Below are positions 1 to 6,365 of a stretch of DNA of 17,098 bases, piece after piece (position 1 is the first letter of the stretch; the number at the start of each line of letters is the position of its first letter). Location of the stretch: the NCBI RefSeq assembly GCF_002366715.1, contig NZ_DFBS01000044.1, forward strand, positions 1 through 17,098. The letters run 5' to 3'. A program made the translations under genes and the position numbers. The notes under the pieces were generated by a model that had not been told where the DNA came from, searched no databases, and worked only from the letters and a program-made list of their open reading frames with translations. The stretch comes from Halomonas sp. UBA3074. GTDB lineage: Bacteria > Pseudomonadota > Gammaproteobacteria > Pseudomonadales > Halomonadaceae.

Positions 1-81
1 CAGGCCAAACCGTCTGGCCAGCGGTACCGCGATCACCGCCGCCACCAGGTATATAAACGCCTGAACAAAGTAGTCAGTCAT
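1..81 (-). CDS. KefB/KefC-like cation:proton antiporter, N-terminal fragment
   Basis: Only the first 27 codons are inside the window; the gene runs off the left edge. The translation starts MTDYFVQAFIYLVAAVIAVP and continues with LARRFGL, matching the first transmembrane helix of CPA2-family (KefB/KefC type) potassium/proton antiporters of the inner membrane. The ATG at 81-79 has a GAGG-type ribosome site about 7 bases upstream. An earlier ATG at 96-94 meets a stop after seven codons and is not the start. The call rests on a short N-terminal segment, so the family is likely but the subtype is open. Confidence 0.55.
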   Translation of the reverse strand, partial: MTDYFVQAFIYLVAAVIAVPLARRFGL

Positions 82-432
82 CAGAGTCCTCAGTCATGTC
101 CGTGGGCCGAAAAGCAGATATCCCTCTTCTAACCTTAGACCAACGGCTGCATTTCGCTTCCGGTCACCCGTCGAGCATGCACGATGAGCGTGGCGGCGAC
201 TTTCAGCCCCTGCTCGCGGAGTCGCATCAGGCAGGGCAGGCCGTGCAGATATTGTTTCAATCTAACTAATAGCTCTAGTTCGTTCCGGGCCTTCGCCCCT
301 CCACCGGGCGGCCTTTTCTCCGCTTCGCTACGTAAAGGCCGCTGCTGAATGTAGGCGTTACATCAGGAAAGTCTCAATGGCGGCTTCTGGCCGACAGTTG
401 CCATTGAAACACGACCGTATTTAGAGCGTCAG
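82..432. other. Gene-poor stretch with an unrecognised open frame
   Basis: These 351 bases contain no gene I can name. On the minus strand one frame stays open from 362 down to a TAA at 137-135 (76 codons). Its last 40 or so codons look protein-like (…LHGLPCLMRLREQGLKVAA, then TLIVHARRVTGSEMQPLV). There is no convincing start codon with a ribosome site, and I do not recognise the family. It may be the 3' end of a gene cut off by the attC-like sequence that occupies 260-363, or it may be chance. The attC-like site is listed separately. Confidence 0.4.
260..363 (-). repeat. attC-like folded recombination site (candidate)
   Basis: Read on the minus strand, this stretch begins ATGTAAC (363-357) and ends GTTAGAT (266-260). 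These fit the RYYYAAC…GTTRRRY outer boxes of integron attC sites with one mismatch. The inner flanks pair partly. The core holds a perfect 9-bp stem, GCGGCCTTT at 308-316 with AAAGGCCGC at 334-342. The length (104 bp) is in the attC range. Its orientation puts it after the 3' end of the broken reductase gene, where a cassette's site would be. No integrase of the IntI type is in the window, so this is a structural resemblance only. Confidence 0.3.
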
Positions 433-736
433 TCATTTTCTATAATGGTAATAGTGGGGATCAATATCTTCATTTCCATGAAGACAGTAGCGGCGCGCTG
501 AATTTTTGTCAGCCAGCGCGTCAAGTTTTTGAGGGGCATTACCAGCGCCATAGGCGAAATACGTTTTGAACACTTTACCAGTTGGGTAAGCCAGCGGGTC
601 AATTAGCTCAACTTCACCGTCTGCATACTCTTCCCTGAAGAGAGAAAGCAAGGCGTTGACCACTCTGGCTCCCAAACGCGGTGGTTTCGGCGGCTGACTC
701 CCTCTTATTGAACCTATAAAAAATCAGTATTTTCAT
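433..736 (-). pseudogene. Broken NADPH-dependent FMN reductase-family gene
   Basis: The reading begins at ATG 736-734 behind a good AAGGGAG ribosome site and gives MKILIFY. It then must shift frame at a run of six T's to continue GSIRGSQPPKPPRLGARVVN and on through FREEYADGEVELIDPLAYP and APQKLDALADK. Joined, this matches the N-terminal half of flavodoxin-fold NAD(P)H:FMN reductases (MKILIF-GS-R start, a VELIDPL strand, then an APQKLDALADKI helix). A second shift lies at a run of five A's after LADK. Beyond it the expected PEYNHS active-site region and the C-terminal half are missing, so the gene is frameshifted and truncated at 3'. It follows arsB by about 30 bases in the same direction and may once have been the last gene of the ars operon. 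Homopolymer sequencing errors could explain the two shifts but not the lost C-terminus. Confidence 0.6.
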
Positions 737-768
737 AAATGATCTCCCTTGTTGTCGCACTGATGAGT

Positions 769-2082
769 CTATGCGGATGGTGATAAAACTGGTAGCCAGA
801 AAGCCAAGGCGACCAGCGTGGCCAGCAGTACCGGCGGTGTAATCAGCAGCCCGATTTTCATATACTGGCCCCAGCCAATTTTGTACCCCTTGCCCGCTAG
901 CACATGTAGCCAGAGTAGGGTGGCGAGACTGCCAATCGGAGTGAACTTGGGCCCCAGGTCATTACCAATGACGTTAGCGTAGATCATCAATTCCTGGGTT
1001 ACCGCAGGCACATTCGCCTGATCGATAGCCAGCGCACCGACCAGCGTCGAAGGCATGTTATTCATGATGGACGCCACGATGGCCGAAAGAAAACCGGTGC
1101 CAATGGTCGCGATGAAGTCGCTCTGTAGTGCCAGCCACTCAAGCACCATGGCACCGTAATGGGTCAAGCCCGCATTACCGAGCCCGTAAACAACAAGATA
1201 CATACCGATCGAAAACAGCACGATTTGCCAAGGGGCGCTGCGCAGCGCGCCCGGCACAGAGACAACTGCGCCACGTCCCGCCTTCCACCAGCGTCCTGCA
1301 ATAGCCATCAGTAGAAGGGCGCCTGTTCCCGTTACAAAGGCGATGGGAATACCGAGTGGCGCGGTCACAAAGTAGGCGATAAGCAGCGTAGCCAGCAGCG
1401 GAAAAGCTGTCCAAAATACTAGAGGATCTTTAACGGCTGAGCCCGGTGGGTCGAGATTCTCGACGCTATAGCGCTTGGGAATGCGACGGCCAAACGCAAT
1501 CCAAAGCACCGCCAAGGTGGCGGCGATGGAGACAAAATTCACCGGGACCATGACCGCCGCGTAACGGTCAAAGCCAATATCGAAGTAGTTGGCGCTGACG
1601 ATATTGACGAGGTTAGAGATTACCAGTGGCAGGCTGGCGGTATCGGCGATAAACCCGGTCGCAATGATGAACGCCAACGCCGCAGGCGGCTCAAAATTAA
1701 GGCGCAGGAGAATAGCGATAACAATGGGCGTCAGCAGTAGGGCTGCACCGTCATTGGCGAAGAAGGCAGCAATGACAGCGCCCAGGATGACGACCAGCGG
1801 GAAAAGCAAATGACCACGCCCATTGCCCCAGCGCGCCACATGCAGCGCGGCCCAGGCGAAAAATCCTGCCTCGTCTAAAATCAGCGAAATAATGATCAGC
1901 GCGACAAACGTAAACGTGGCGTCCCAGACAATATCCCATACCACGACAATATCGGCTAAATGCACCACGCCCATGAGCAGTGCCACTAACGCGCCGCCCA
2001 GTGCGCTCCAACCGATACCCAACCCTTTGGGCTGCCAGATCACCAGAACCAGAGTGACGACAAAAATAGCCAGTGCCAACAT
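769..2082 (-). CDS. arsB: ArsB arsenite/antimonite efflux permease
   Basis: The protein of 437 residues is close in length and sequence to E. coli ArsB (about 429). It carries the family start FVVTLVLVIWQPKGLGIGWS, the stretches NGRGHLLFPLVVILG and FFANDGAALLLTPIVIAIL, the GFIADTASLPLVISNLVNIV segment and IMNNMPSTLVGAL. About 12 hydrophobic segments are spread over the length, as expected for an inner-membrane carrier that expels arsenite by proton antiport, alone or with an ArsA ATPase. No arsA is present here. It is the fourth gene of arsRCHB, 15 bases after arsH. The ATG at 2082-2080 has only a weak, distant ribosome site (GAGG), so translation may be partly coupled to arsH. The sequence looks intact. 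Confidence 0.95.
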   Translation of the reverse strand: MLALAIFVVTLVLVIWQPKGLGIGWSALGGALVALLMGVVHLADIVVVWDIVWDATFTFVALIIISLILDEAGFFAWAALHVARWGNGRGHLLFPLVVILGAVIAAFFANDGAALLLTPIVIAILLRLNFEPPAALAFIIATGFIADTASLPLVISNLVNIVSANYFDIGFDRYAAVMVPVNFVSIAATLAVLWIAFGRRIPKRYSVENLDPPGSAVKDPLVFWTAFPLLATLLIAYFVTAPLGIPIAFVTGTGALLLMAIAGRWWKAGRGAVVSVPGALRSAPWQIVLFSIGMYLVVYGLGNAGLTHYGAMVLEWLALQSDFIATIGTGFLSAIVASIMNNMPSTLVGALAIDQANVPAVTQELMIYANVIGNDLGPKFTPIGSLATLLWLHVLAGKGYKIGWGQYMKIGLLITPPVLLATLVALAFWLPVLSPSA

Positions 2083-2097
2083 GAAATGACTTTAGCC

Positions 2098-2826
2098 TCA
2101 GTGAGTGTTTTGGTTAACGCGGTGCGAGAGTTCTTCAGCACTCTCGACACGCTCTGAATAGCGGTCGGTAAGGTAGGCGGACCTGTCTCGCGTCAGCCAG
2201 GTAAACTTCACAAGCTCTTCACACACATCGACAATACGCATATAGAGCGGTGACGGTTTCATGCGTCCGGCATCGTCAAACTCGGTGAACGCCTTGGGTA
2301 CAGAGGACTGGTTCGGGATGGTGATCATGCGCATCCATCGTCCGAGGATTCGCATCTGATTAACGGCATTGAAGCTCTGGCTGCCGCCAGACACTTCCAT
2401 CACCGCCAACGTTTTACCCTGAGTAGGTCGAACGCCGCCCAGCGATAGCGGAATCCAGTCGATCTGGGTTTTCATTACACCTGTCATCGCACCATGCCGT
2501 TCGGGGCTGACCCACAGCATACCCTCGGACCATTGGGCCAGTTCGCGTAGTTCTTGGATTTTTGGGTGGTCAGCCTCCGAGTCGTCGGGGAGCGGTAAAC
2601 CCGACGGATTAAAGGTGCGGACTTCACAACCGTACCAGCGTAGCAACCTCATAGCCTCTTCGGACGCCAGGCGCGAAAAAGAGCGTTCGCGCAGTGAGCC
2701 GTAAAGCACCAGAATTTTGGGTGGATGACGCAGTGCATCGGGTCCTGCCAGCGCATCTACATCAATCGGGAGCAACTTTTGTGGGTCAATGTTGGGTAGC
2801 TCGTCGACACTATTAGGGCTACTCAT
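2098..2826 (-). CDS. arsH: ArsH NADPH-dependent FMN reductase
   Basis: ArsH is a cytosolic flavodoxin-fold FMN/NADPH oxidoreductase of ars operons, reported to oxidise trivalent organoarsenicals and to act in redox stress. The sequence shows the phosphate-binding loop LYGSLRERSFSRLASEEA, the SPERHGAMTGVMKTQIDWIP segment, and the GGSQSFNAVNQMRILGRWMR segment typical of ArsH. I take the ATG at 2826 (MSSPNSVDEL, 242 residues), which overlaps the last 8 bases of arsC and has a GGGGG run just upstream. Starts further up (2838, 2859) would extend deeper into arsC and add residues not expected in the family. Placing arsH between arsC and arsB is less usual than at the operon end. Confidence 0.92.
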   Translation of the reverse strand: MSSPNSVDELPNIDPQKLLPIDVDALAGPDALRHPPKILVLYGSLRERSFSRLASEEAMRLLRWYGCEVRTFNPSGLPLPDDSEADHPKIQELRELAQWSEGMLWVSPERHGAMTGVMKTQIDWIPLSLGGVRPTQGKTLAVMEVSGGSQSFNAVNQMRILGRWMRMITIPNQSSVPKAFTEFDDAGRMKPSPLYMRIVDVCEELVKFTWLTRDRSAYLTDRYSERVESAEELSHRVNQNTH

Positions 2827-3235
2827 TGGTACCCCCATCGATGTGCACAACGTCACCACCTTCTTTGGTAAACGTCGTTACCGGGTTGGCCAGTATCTCA
2901 AGAACGCGTTCTGAAGGACGGCACAGCCGTGCGCCTTTATTTGTTAACACAATCGGACGGTTGATCAGGATGGGGTGCGCCATCATGGCGTCTATCAGTT
3001 GATCATCGCTTAACGCTAGATTATCGAGATTAAGCTCCTCAAAGGGCGTGCCCTTGCGGCGCAGTAGCTCTCTTGGGGTAATCGCCATCATCGAGATCAG
3101 TTCGACCAGCCGCTCGCGACTAGGAGGTGTTTTTAGGTATTCAATTACTTGTGGTGTCTCTCCGGACGCTTCTATTATCGCTAGCGTATTACGCGAGGTG
3201 CCGCAGGCTGGGTTGTGATAAATAGACGTTTTCAA
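2819..3235 (-). CDS. arsC: ArsC arsenate reductase, glutaredoxin-dependent type
   Basis: This cytosolic enzyme reduces arsenate to arsenite with glutathione/glutaredoxin, supplying the substrate of ArsB. The N-terminus MKTSIYHNPACGTSRNTLAI carries the catalytic Cys11 in the HNPACGTSRNTL motif. The three arginines known from plasmid R773 ArsC (60, 94, 107) have counterparts at Arg60, Arg93 (INRPIVLT) and Arg106 (LCRPSE). The length of 138 is normal for the family. The start is 6 bases after the arsR stop and the 3' end overlaps arsH, so the genes are clearly co-transcribed. It is intact. This is the Grx-type family and not the thioredoxin-coupled low-molecular-weight phosphatase type. Confidence 0.95.
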   Translation of the reverse strand: MKTSIYHNPACGTSRNTLAIIEASGETPQVIEYLKTPPSRERLVELISMMAITPRELLRRKGTPFEELNLDNLALSDDQLIDAMMAHPILINRPIVLTNKGARLCRPSERVLEILANPVTTFTKEGGDVVHIDGGTNE

Positions 3236-3241
3236 GTGCTC

Positions 3242-3592
3242 TCACTCCTTATCTTCATTGGTGGAACATTCATTGAAGCCTTCCATAAACGGTTTACAAA
3301 CCTCGGGATGGCCTGCACAGCAATCGCGAATCAAAAAGCTTAGTGTTTGTTGCATATGATCAAGATTGGCGCGATAGATAATTGAGCGACTCTGCCGACG
3401 GGATATGACCCATCCGGCCCGTGAAAGCACCGAGAGGTGCGCCGACATAGTGTTATGTGGCACCGATAACTGACGCGCAATTTCGCCCGCAGGAAGGCCT
3501 TCGGGCTCATGGCGTACCAAGAGACGAAATGCTTCGAGACGAGTCTCTTGAGAAAGTGCGCTAAAACTGGCAGTGACGTTTTTTATTTCCAT
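3242..3592 (-). CDS. arsR: ArsR/SmtB-family arsenite-responsive repressor
   Basis: A winged-helix DNA-binding protein that represses the ars operon until trivalent arsenic binds its cysteines. The helix-turn-helix is seen in LPAGEIARQLSVPHNTMSAH followed by LSVLSRAGWV, then the wing SRRQSRSIIYRA. The metalloid site is near the C-terminus: CCAGHPEVC gives Cys91, Cys92 and Cys99 in this numbering. This resembles the C-terminal triad of Acidithiobacillus ferrooxidans ArsR more than the classic N-terminal CVC of E. coli ArsR. I place the start at ATG 3592 (MEIKNV, 116 residues). A longer in-frame TTG start at 3631 would put the operator inside the gene and is unlikely. The start lacks a strong ribosome site. 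Confidence 0.92.
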   Translation of the reverse strand: MEIKNVTASFSALSQETRLEAFRLLVRHEPEGLPAGEIARQLSVPHNTMSAHLSVLSRAGWVISRRQSRSIIYRANLDHMQQTLSFLIRDCCAGHPEVCKPFMEGFNECSTNEDKE

Positions 3593-3613
3593 ATGTCTAG
3601 TATTGTGGACGTA

Positions 3614-3639
3614 TAGATAAATAACAATCAATTTATCTA
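3614..3639. promoter_or_regulatory. Probable ArsR operator upstream of arsR
   Basis: A perfect inverted repeat with 9-bp arms, TAGATAAAT (3614-3622) and ATTTATCTA (3631-3639), separated by 8 bases, lies 21 bases upstream of the arsR start. ArsR/SmtB repressors bind AT-rich dyads of this size over their own promoter. The position next to the operon's first gene and the absence of other dyads there support autoregulation. The matching -10 and -35 boxes are not clear to me. Confidence 0.6.
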
Positions 3640-3675
3640 CTGGGCGTTACTTGGAATGTTAGAACTTAGCTTTGC

Positions 3676-3858
3676 TTAACGTTCGCTACTGGCTGTCGCT
3701 GTGTGGAAACCAACTCTCTCTGAAATCGCTTCCACCGACAAGGAAGTGGTTTCCAACAGTTCGCGCCCTCGTCGTAACCGCTCGTTCACTAACCACTCCA
3801 CGACCGTCATGCCGGTCGCTTTTTGAAAGTGACGCGTGAAGGTACGTCTGCTCATGGC
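3676..3858 (-). pseudogene. Internal fragment of a GlxA/AraC-family regulator
   Basis: The frame encodes AMSRRTFTRHFQKATGMTVV, EWLVNERLRRGRELLETT and SLSVEAISERVGFHTATA. This is the core of the two helix-turn-helix motifs of AraC-type DNA-binding domains of the GlxA/FtrA group. The N-terminal sensor domain is missing. At the 3' side the match stops after GFHTATA, and a stop follows four codons later, so the last helices are missing too. On the 5' side homology ends at about 3858, exactly at the 28-nt repeat and stem-loop. It is a doubly truncated remnant left by recombination, with no start codon of its own. Confidence 0.75.
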
Positions 3859-3877
3859 CGGACAACGACGGCCCGAA
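3850..3877 (+). repeat. 28-nt direct repeat, left copy
   Basis: This segment, with core GGCCGGACAACGACG, matches 17071-17098 at the far end of the window at 23 of 28 positions in the same orientation. It lies at the breakpoint between the AraC fragment and the recombinase remnant. It may be an end or target-site copy of a mobile element or island, or a dispersed repeat. Confidence 0.5.
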
Positions 3878-3890
3878 ATAGGCCGTCGTT
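3864..3890. repeat. Perfect 10-bp stem-loop after the recombinase remnant
   Basis: AACGACGGCC (3864-3873) and GGCCGTCGTT (3881-3890) are exact inverted repeats around a 7-base loop. The stem starts 8 bases beyond the stop codon of the minus-strand recombinase frame and overlaps the 28-nt repeat. It lacks a T-tract on either side, so it is not a standard intrinsic terminator. A recombination-site hairpin is an alternative. Confidence 0.6.
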
Positions 3891-3898
3891 TCTCCTTA

Positions 3899-4521
3899 TC
3901 AAACTGCTGTCTGTTCTGGCATTTCCAACGCGTCATCTACCTCTATCCCTAGATACCTGACGGTGCTTTCCAGCTTCGTGTGACCCAGGAGCAGTTGCAC
4001 TGCTCTCAAGTTTTTCGTGCGACGGTATATCAGCGAAGCTTTTGTACGACGCATCGTTTGCGTGCCATCAACTGATGCATCTAACCCTATTTCGGTAACC
4101 CAGGCTTTCACAATACGGGCATATTGGCGCGTTGAAAGATGCTTTGCACTATTGATTCGGCTGGGAAACAAGAAGTCCTCGCTCCGGAGCTGAGCAAGCT
4201 GTATCCAGTCGATAATAGTGATGCGAGTTTGCTCGGTAATTTCGAACTGGACAGGCCGATGCGTCTTTTGCTGCATCACAATAGCTCGTGGAGATATGCA
4301 TGCAACATGGGCTATATCCCGCACTCGTCAATTGACAAGGTCGCAGCCCCGTAAATTGCTATCGATGGCTAAATTGAAGAGGGCAAGGTCTCTAGTCTTT
4401 TTCGCAAGCTGTAGGCGAACACGGATGGCCCAAATATCTCTAAGACGCAGTGGAGCTTTCTGCCCAACCAACTTGCCTTTATTCCAAGGTGTTTTACGAA
4501 TCAGGTTTTTTACTTACTCAT
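3899..4521 (-). pseudogene. Decayed small tyrosine recombinase (phage-integrase family)
   Basis: Joined across its lesions, the frame reads from ATG 4521-4519 (MSK, then KNLIRKTPWNKGKLVGQKAP) through LALFNLAIDSNLRGCDLV to LLLGHTKLESTVRYLGIEVD. It would be about 207 residues, a compact recombinase with little N-terminal domain. The recognisable active-site residues are the first Arg (LRGCDLV), Lys (QQKTHRP), HxxR box Arg, the later His (LLGHTK) and Tyr (VRYLG). Three lesions are visible. A 2-base insertion sits after the first codons (about 4506-4516). A TGA stop lies at 4330-4328 just after the first Arg. The HxxR His has become Gln (GTQTMRR; codon at 4060-4058). The gene is very probably inactive. 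It marks the boundary between the ars operon and the sulfur island. Confidence 0.85.
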
Positions 4522-4584
4522 TGAGATTAACCTGCCGAGCGAGTTGCGACATAACGCCCTATGCGGGCAACAGATAATCTTCAA

Positions 4585-4621
4585 ATAATGTTGTGCTGCC
4601 ACCATAGCTGTACAACATTAT
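4585..4621. repeat. 10-bp inverted repeat upstream of the recombinase; possible recombination site
   Basis: ATAATGTTGT (4585-4594) and ACAACATTAT (4612-4621) are perfect inverted repeats with a 17-base spacer. They lie about 65 bases upstream of the recombinase start, between two imperfect direct copies of CAGAT(A/T)AT…ATGTTG (about 4571-4593 and 4630-4646). The second copy runs into the start codon of the next gene, which also carries the palindrome TGTTGCAACA (4642-4651). Inverted arms next to a tyrosine recombinase suggest its core site, but a promoter operator for the plus-strand gene is equally possible. Confidence 0.4.
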
Positions 4622-4640
4622 CGTAGGGACAGATTATTTT

Positions 4641-5456
4641 ATGTTGCAACAAAGTATTGCCATTGGGCCGATGGGTTTCAGCCTTCACCAGCTATTGATT
4701 GGTTTTTCTTTTATGTTAGCCCTCCTTGTCGGTGCACTACTGGGCCGCCGCCGCCATGTTCCCGTGAGTGATACGCTATTTACGCTACTTTTTGTTGCAA
4801 TTCTCGGCGCGCGCTTAGTTTTCGTAGTGCGCTACTGGGGTGAATATGATGGCTTATTAGACCGCTTAGATATTCGTGATGGAGGCTTTGATATTATTGG
4901 GGGGATTTTAATTGGCCTTGCGTATGCCAGCTGGTCTTTATGGCATTTTCCTCGCCAGCGCATCCCGCTAAGTGGAGCACTCTTGGCAGGTGGCTTTGTA
5001 TGGAGCTTAGCTGCTGGCAGCATGCTATTGATGGAGCAACAATCACGCCCACTGCCTAAGGCTCCACTTATCACCCTTGATGGAGATCCCATCAACTTGC
5101 CGCAAATATCACAAACTAGCCAACAACCATTAGTGGTTAACCTATGGGCGAGCTGGTGCCCGCCTTGTATTCGTGAAATGCCTGTATTTGAAGAAGTTCT
5201 AAGGAATGAAGCGGAGACTACCTTTGTGTTTATCAACCAAGGAGAATCGCCGACACACATTGATGCTTTTATGAACAAACATGATTTCACGCTAGATAAT
5301 GTTTGGCTAGACCCCCGCAATGCCATTGGCCAAGCCACCGGTGCCCACGCCATGCCAACCACACTTTTTTATGATGCCGATGGGCAACTGGTCAATACGC
5401 ACTTTGGCGAGCTTTCCAGCGCTACCTTGCAACGTAGCCTGGAACGTTTGCGCTGA
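4641..5456 (+). CDS. Membrane-anchored TlpA/thioredoxin-like oxidoreductase with Lgt-like N-terminal domain
   Basis: The 271-residue protein has two parts. Residues 1-130 are hydrophobic, with helices near 12-35, 45-64, 84-100 and 108-130. They resemble the membrane core of prolipoprotein diacylglyceryl transferase (FSLHQLLIGF, GARLVFVVRYW, GGFDIIGGILIGLAY) but are too short for a complete enzyme. Residues 140-271 form a TlpA/ResA-type thioredoxin domain with NLWASWCPPC (Cys173, Cys176) and the cis-proline loop AMPTT (Pro239). The domain would face the periplasm and exchange thiols/disulfides there. The ribosome site AGGGAC is about 10 bases upstream; M11 (MGFSLHQ) is an alternative start. 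It precedes dsbG by 66 bases in the same direction, so the two likely form a thiol-redox pair. Its electron partner is not evident. Confidence 0.8.
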   Translation: MLQQSIAIGPMGFSLHQLLIGFSFMLALLVGALLGRRRHVPVSDTLFTLLFVAILGARLVFVVRYWGEYDGLLDRLDIRDGGFDIIGGILIGLAYASWSLWHFPRQRIPLSGALLAGGFVWSLAAGSMLLMEQQSRPLPKAPLITLDGDPINLPQISQTSQQPLVVNLWASWCPPCIREMPVFEEVLRNEAETTFVFINQGESPTHIDAFMNKHDFTLDNVWLDPRNAIGQATGAHAMPTTLFYDADGQLVNTHFGELSSATLQRSLERLR

Positions 5457-5522
5457 CCCGCATGCATATCGTTCAACCTCTGCTGTCTAATTGAAAATGC
5501 CCCACTTAAACAGGATGTAGTA

Positions 5523-6305
5523 ATGCGCTTAAATCAACACGCTTCTATTAGCAGTTTTCTCCTACTGGCAGGGCTTAGTGGCCTTTCAGCTAGCCACGCC
5601 GATCACTTACCCGCCCCCGTTCAGGCCCTCGCCGACCAAGGGATAGAAATTCACGGACAGTTTGATGCCCCTGGCGGGTTACGCGGCTATGGCGCTAGTG
5701 TCCAGGGCCGTGACATGGCGATCTACCTGACGCCCGATAAAGAACATGCCATTATCGGCACATTAATGGATAGCCGAGGCAATGATCTTACTGAAGCGCA
5801 GTTGGATGAGCACGTAAGAGCGCCCTTGGAAGCTGAAACCTGGCAGGCATTCGAGGCCAGCCACTGGATTCAAGATGGCGACGTGGATGCACCGCGCACC
5901 ATTTATACCTTTACGGATCCAAACTGCCCCTACTGTCGTCAACTCTGGCATGCCGTTCGTCCTTGGGTCGAAGCCGGTGAGGTACAGCTACGTCATATCA
6001 TGGTAGGTATTTTAGCCCCTGACAGCCCCGGCAAAGCAGCTGCTATCTTAGGTGCCGATGATCCTTCCGCAACGTTACATGCACATGAAAGCGGCGACCA
6101 AGAGATAGAGGCCAGCGCTCAATCTCGTGAGATCGAAGAACAGGTGTATGCCAATAACCAATTATTTGAAGAGTTGGGGTTATACGCTACGCCGACAAGC
6201 GCCTTCCAACGTGAGACAGACAACGGCACTCTTCGAATCGACCGAATAGAAGGCATGCCCAGCGAATCACGGTTAATAGAAATGATGGGCAGTGAAACGC
6301 CCTAA
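5523..6305 (+). CDS. dsbG: DsbG/DsbC-like periplasmic thiol:disulfide isomerase
   Basis: The 260-residue protein starts with a signal peptide (cleavage expected after SASHA, residue 26). An N-terminal dimerisation-type region (about 27-100) follows, with PVQALADQGIEIHGQFDAPG and GRDMAIYLTPDKEHAIIGTL. Then comes a thioredoxin-fold domain with TDPNCPYCRQLW (Cys135, Cys138) and the cis-proline ATPTS (Pro224). CPYC is the E. coli DsbG active-site sequence; DsbC has CGYC. DsbG reduces sulfenylated or mispaired cysteines in periplasmic proteins and is kept reduced by a membrane thiol pathway. The upstream TlpA fusion could supply electrons; that is inference. The ribosome site AGGATG lies 7 bases before the ATG. 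The gene ends 60 bases before the convergent tsdA. Confidence 0.88.
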   Translation: MRLNQHASISSFLLLAGLSGLSASHADHLPAPVQALADQGIEIHGQFDAPGGLRGYGASVQGRDMAIYLTPDKEHAIIGTLMDSRGNDLTEAQLDEHVRAPLEAETWQAFEASHWIQDGDVDAPRTIYTFTDPNCPYCRQLWHAVRPWVEAGEVQLRHIMVGILAPDSPGKAAAILGADDPSATLHAHESGDQEIEASAQSREIEEQVYANNQLFEELGLYATPTSAFQRETDNGTLRIDRIEGMPSESRLIEMMGSETP

Positions 6306-6316
6306 CACGTCAATTG

Positions 6317-6358
6317 AAAACTCCACCGCATGCTAATTTAACTCTGCGGTGGAGTAGA
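6317..6358 (-). terminator. Intrinsic terminator of the tsdBA transcript
   Basis: An 11-bp perfect stem, ACTCCACCGCA (6320-6330) with TGCGGTGGAGT (6345-6355), encloses a 14-base loop in the gap between two converging genes. On the minus strand the stem is followed by TTTTC, so it best serves tsdA. On the plus strand there is no T-run after it, so it would stop dsbG transcription less well. Confidence 0.75.
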
Positions 6359-6365
6359 GCCAGTA

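Noticed and set aside
433..675. An 80-residue frame starting at a TTG, as a gene of its own
   Set aside because: The true start is the ATG at 736 with a good ribosome site; the frame is the middle of a frameshifted reductase gene.
3593..3631. Longer arsR start at a TTG
   Set aside because: It would place half the operator inside the coding region and adds an atypical leader (IVIYLYVHNTRH).
4139..4577. Plus-strand frames over the recombinase region
   Set aside because: They are antisense to the recognisable recombinase sequence and show no family features.
4832..5362. A 176-residue minus-strand frame inside the TlpA-fusion gene
   Set aside because: Antisense shadow of a clear thioredoxin-domain gene.
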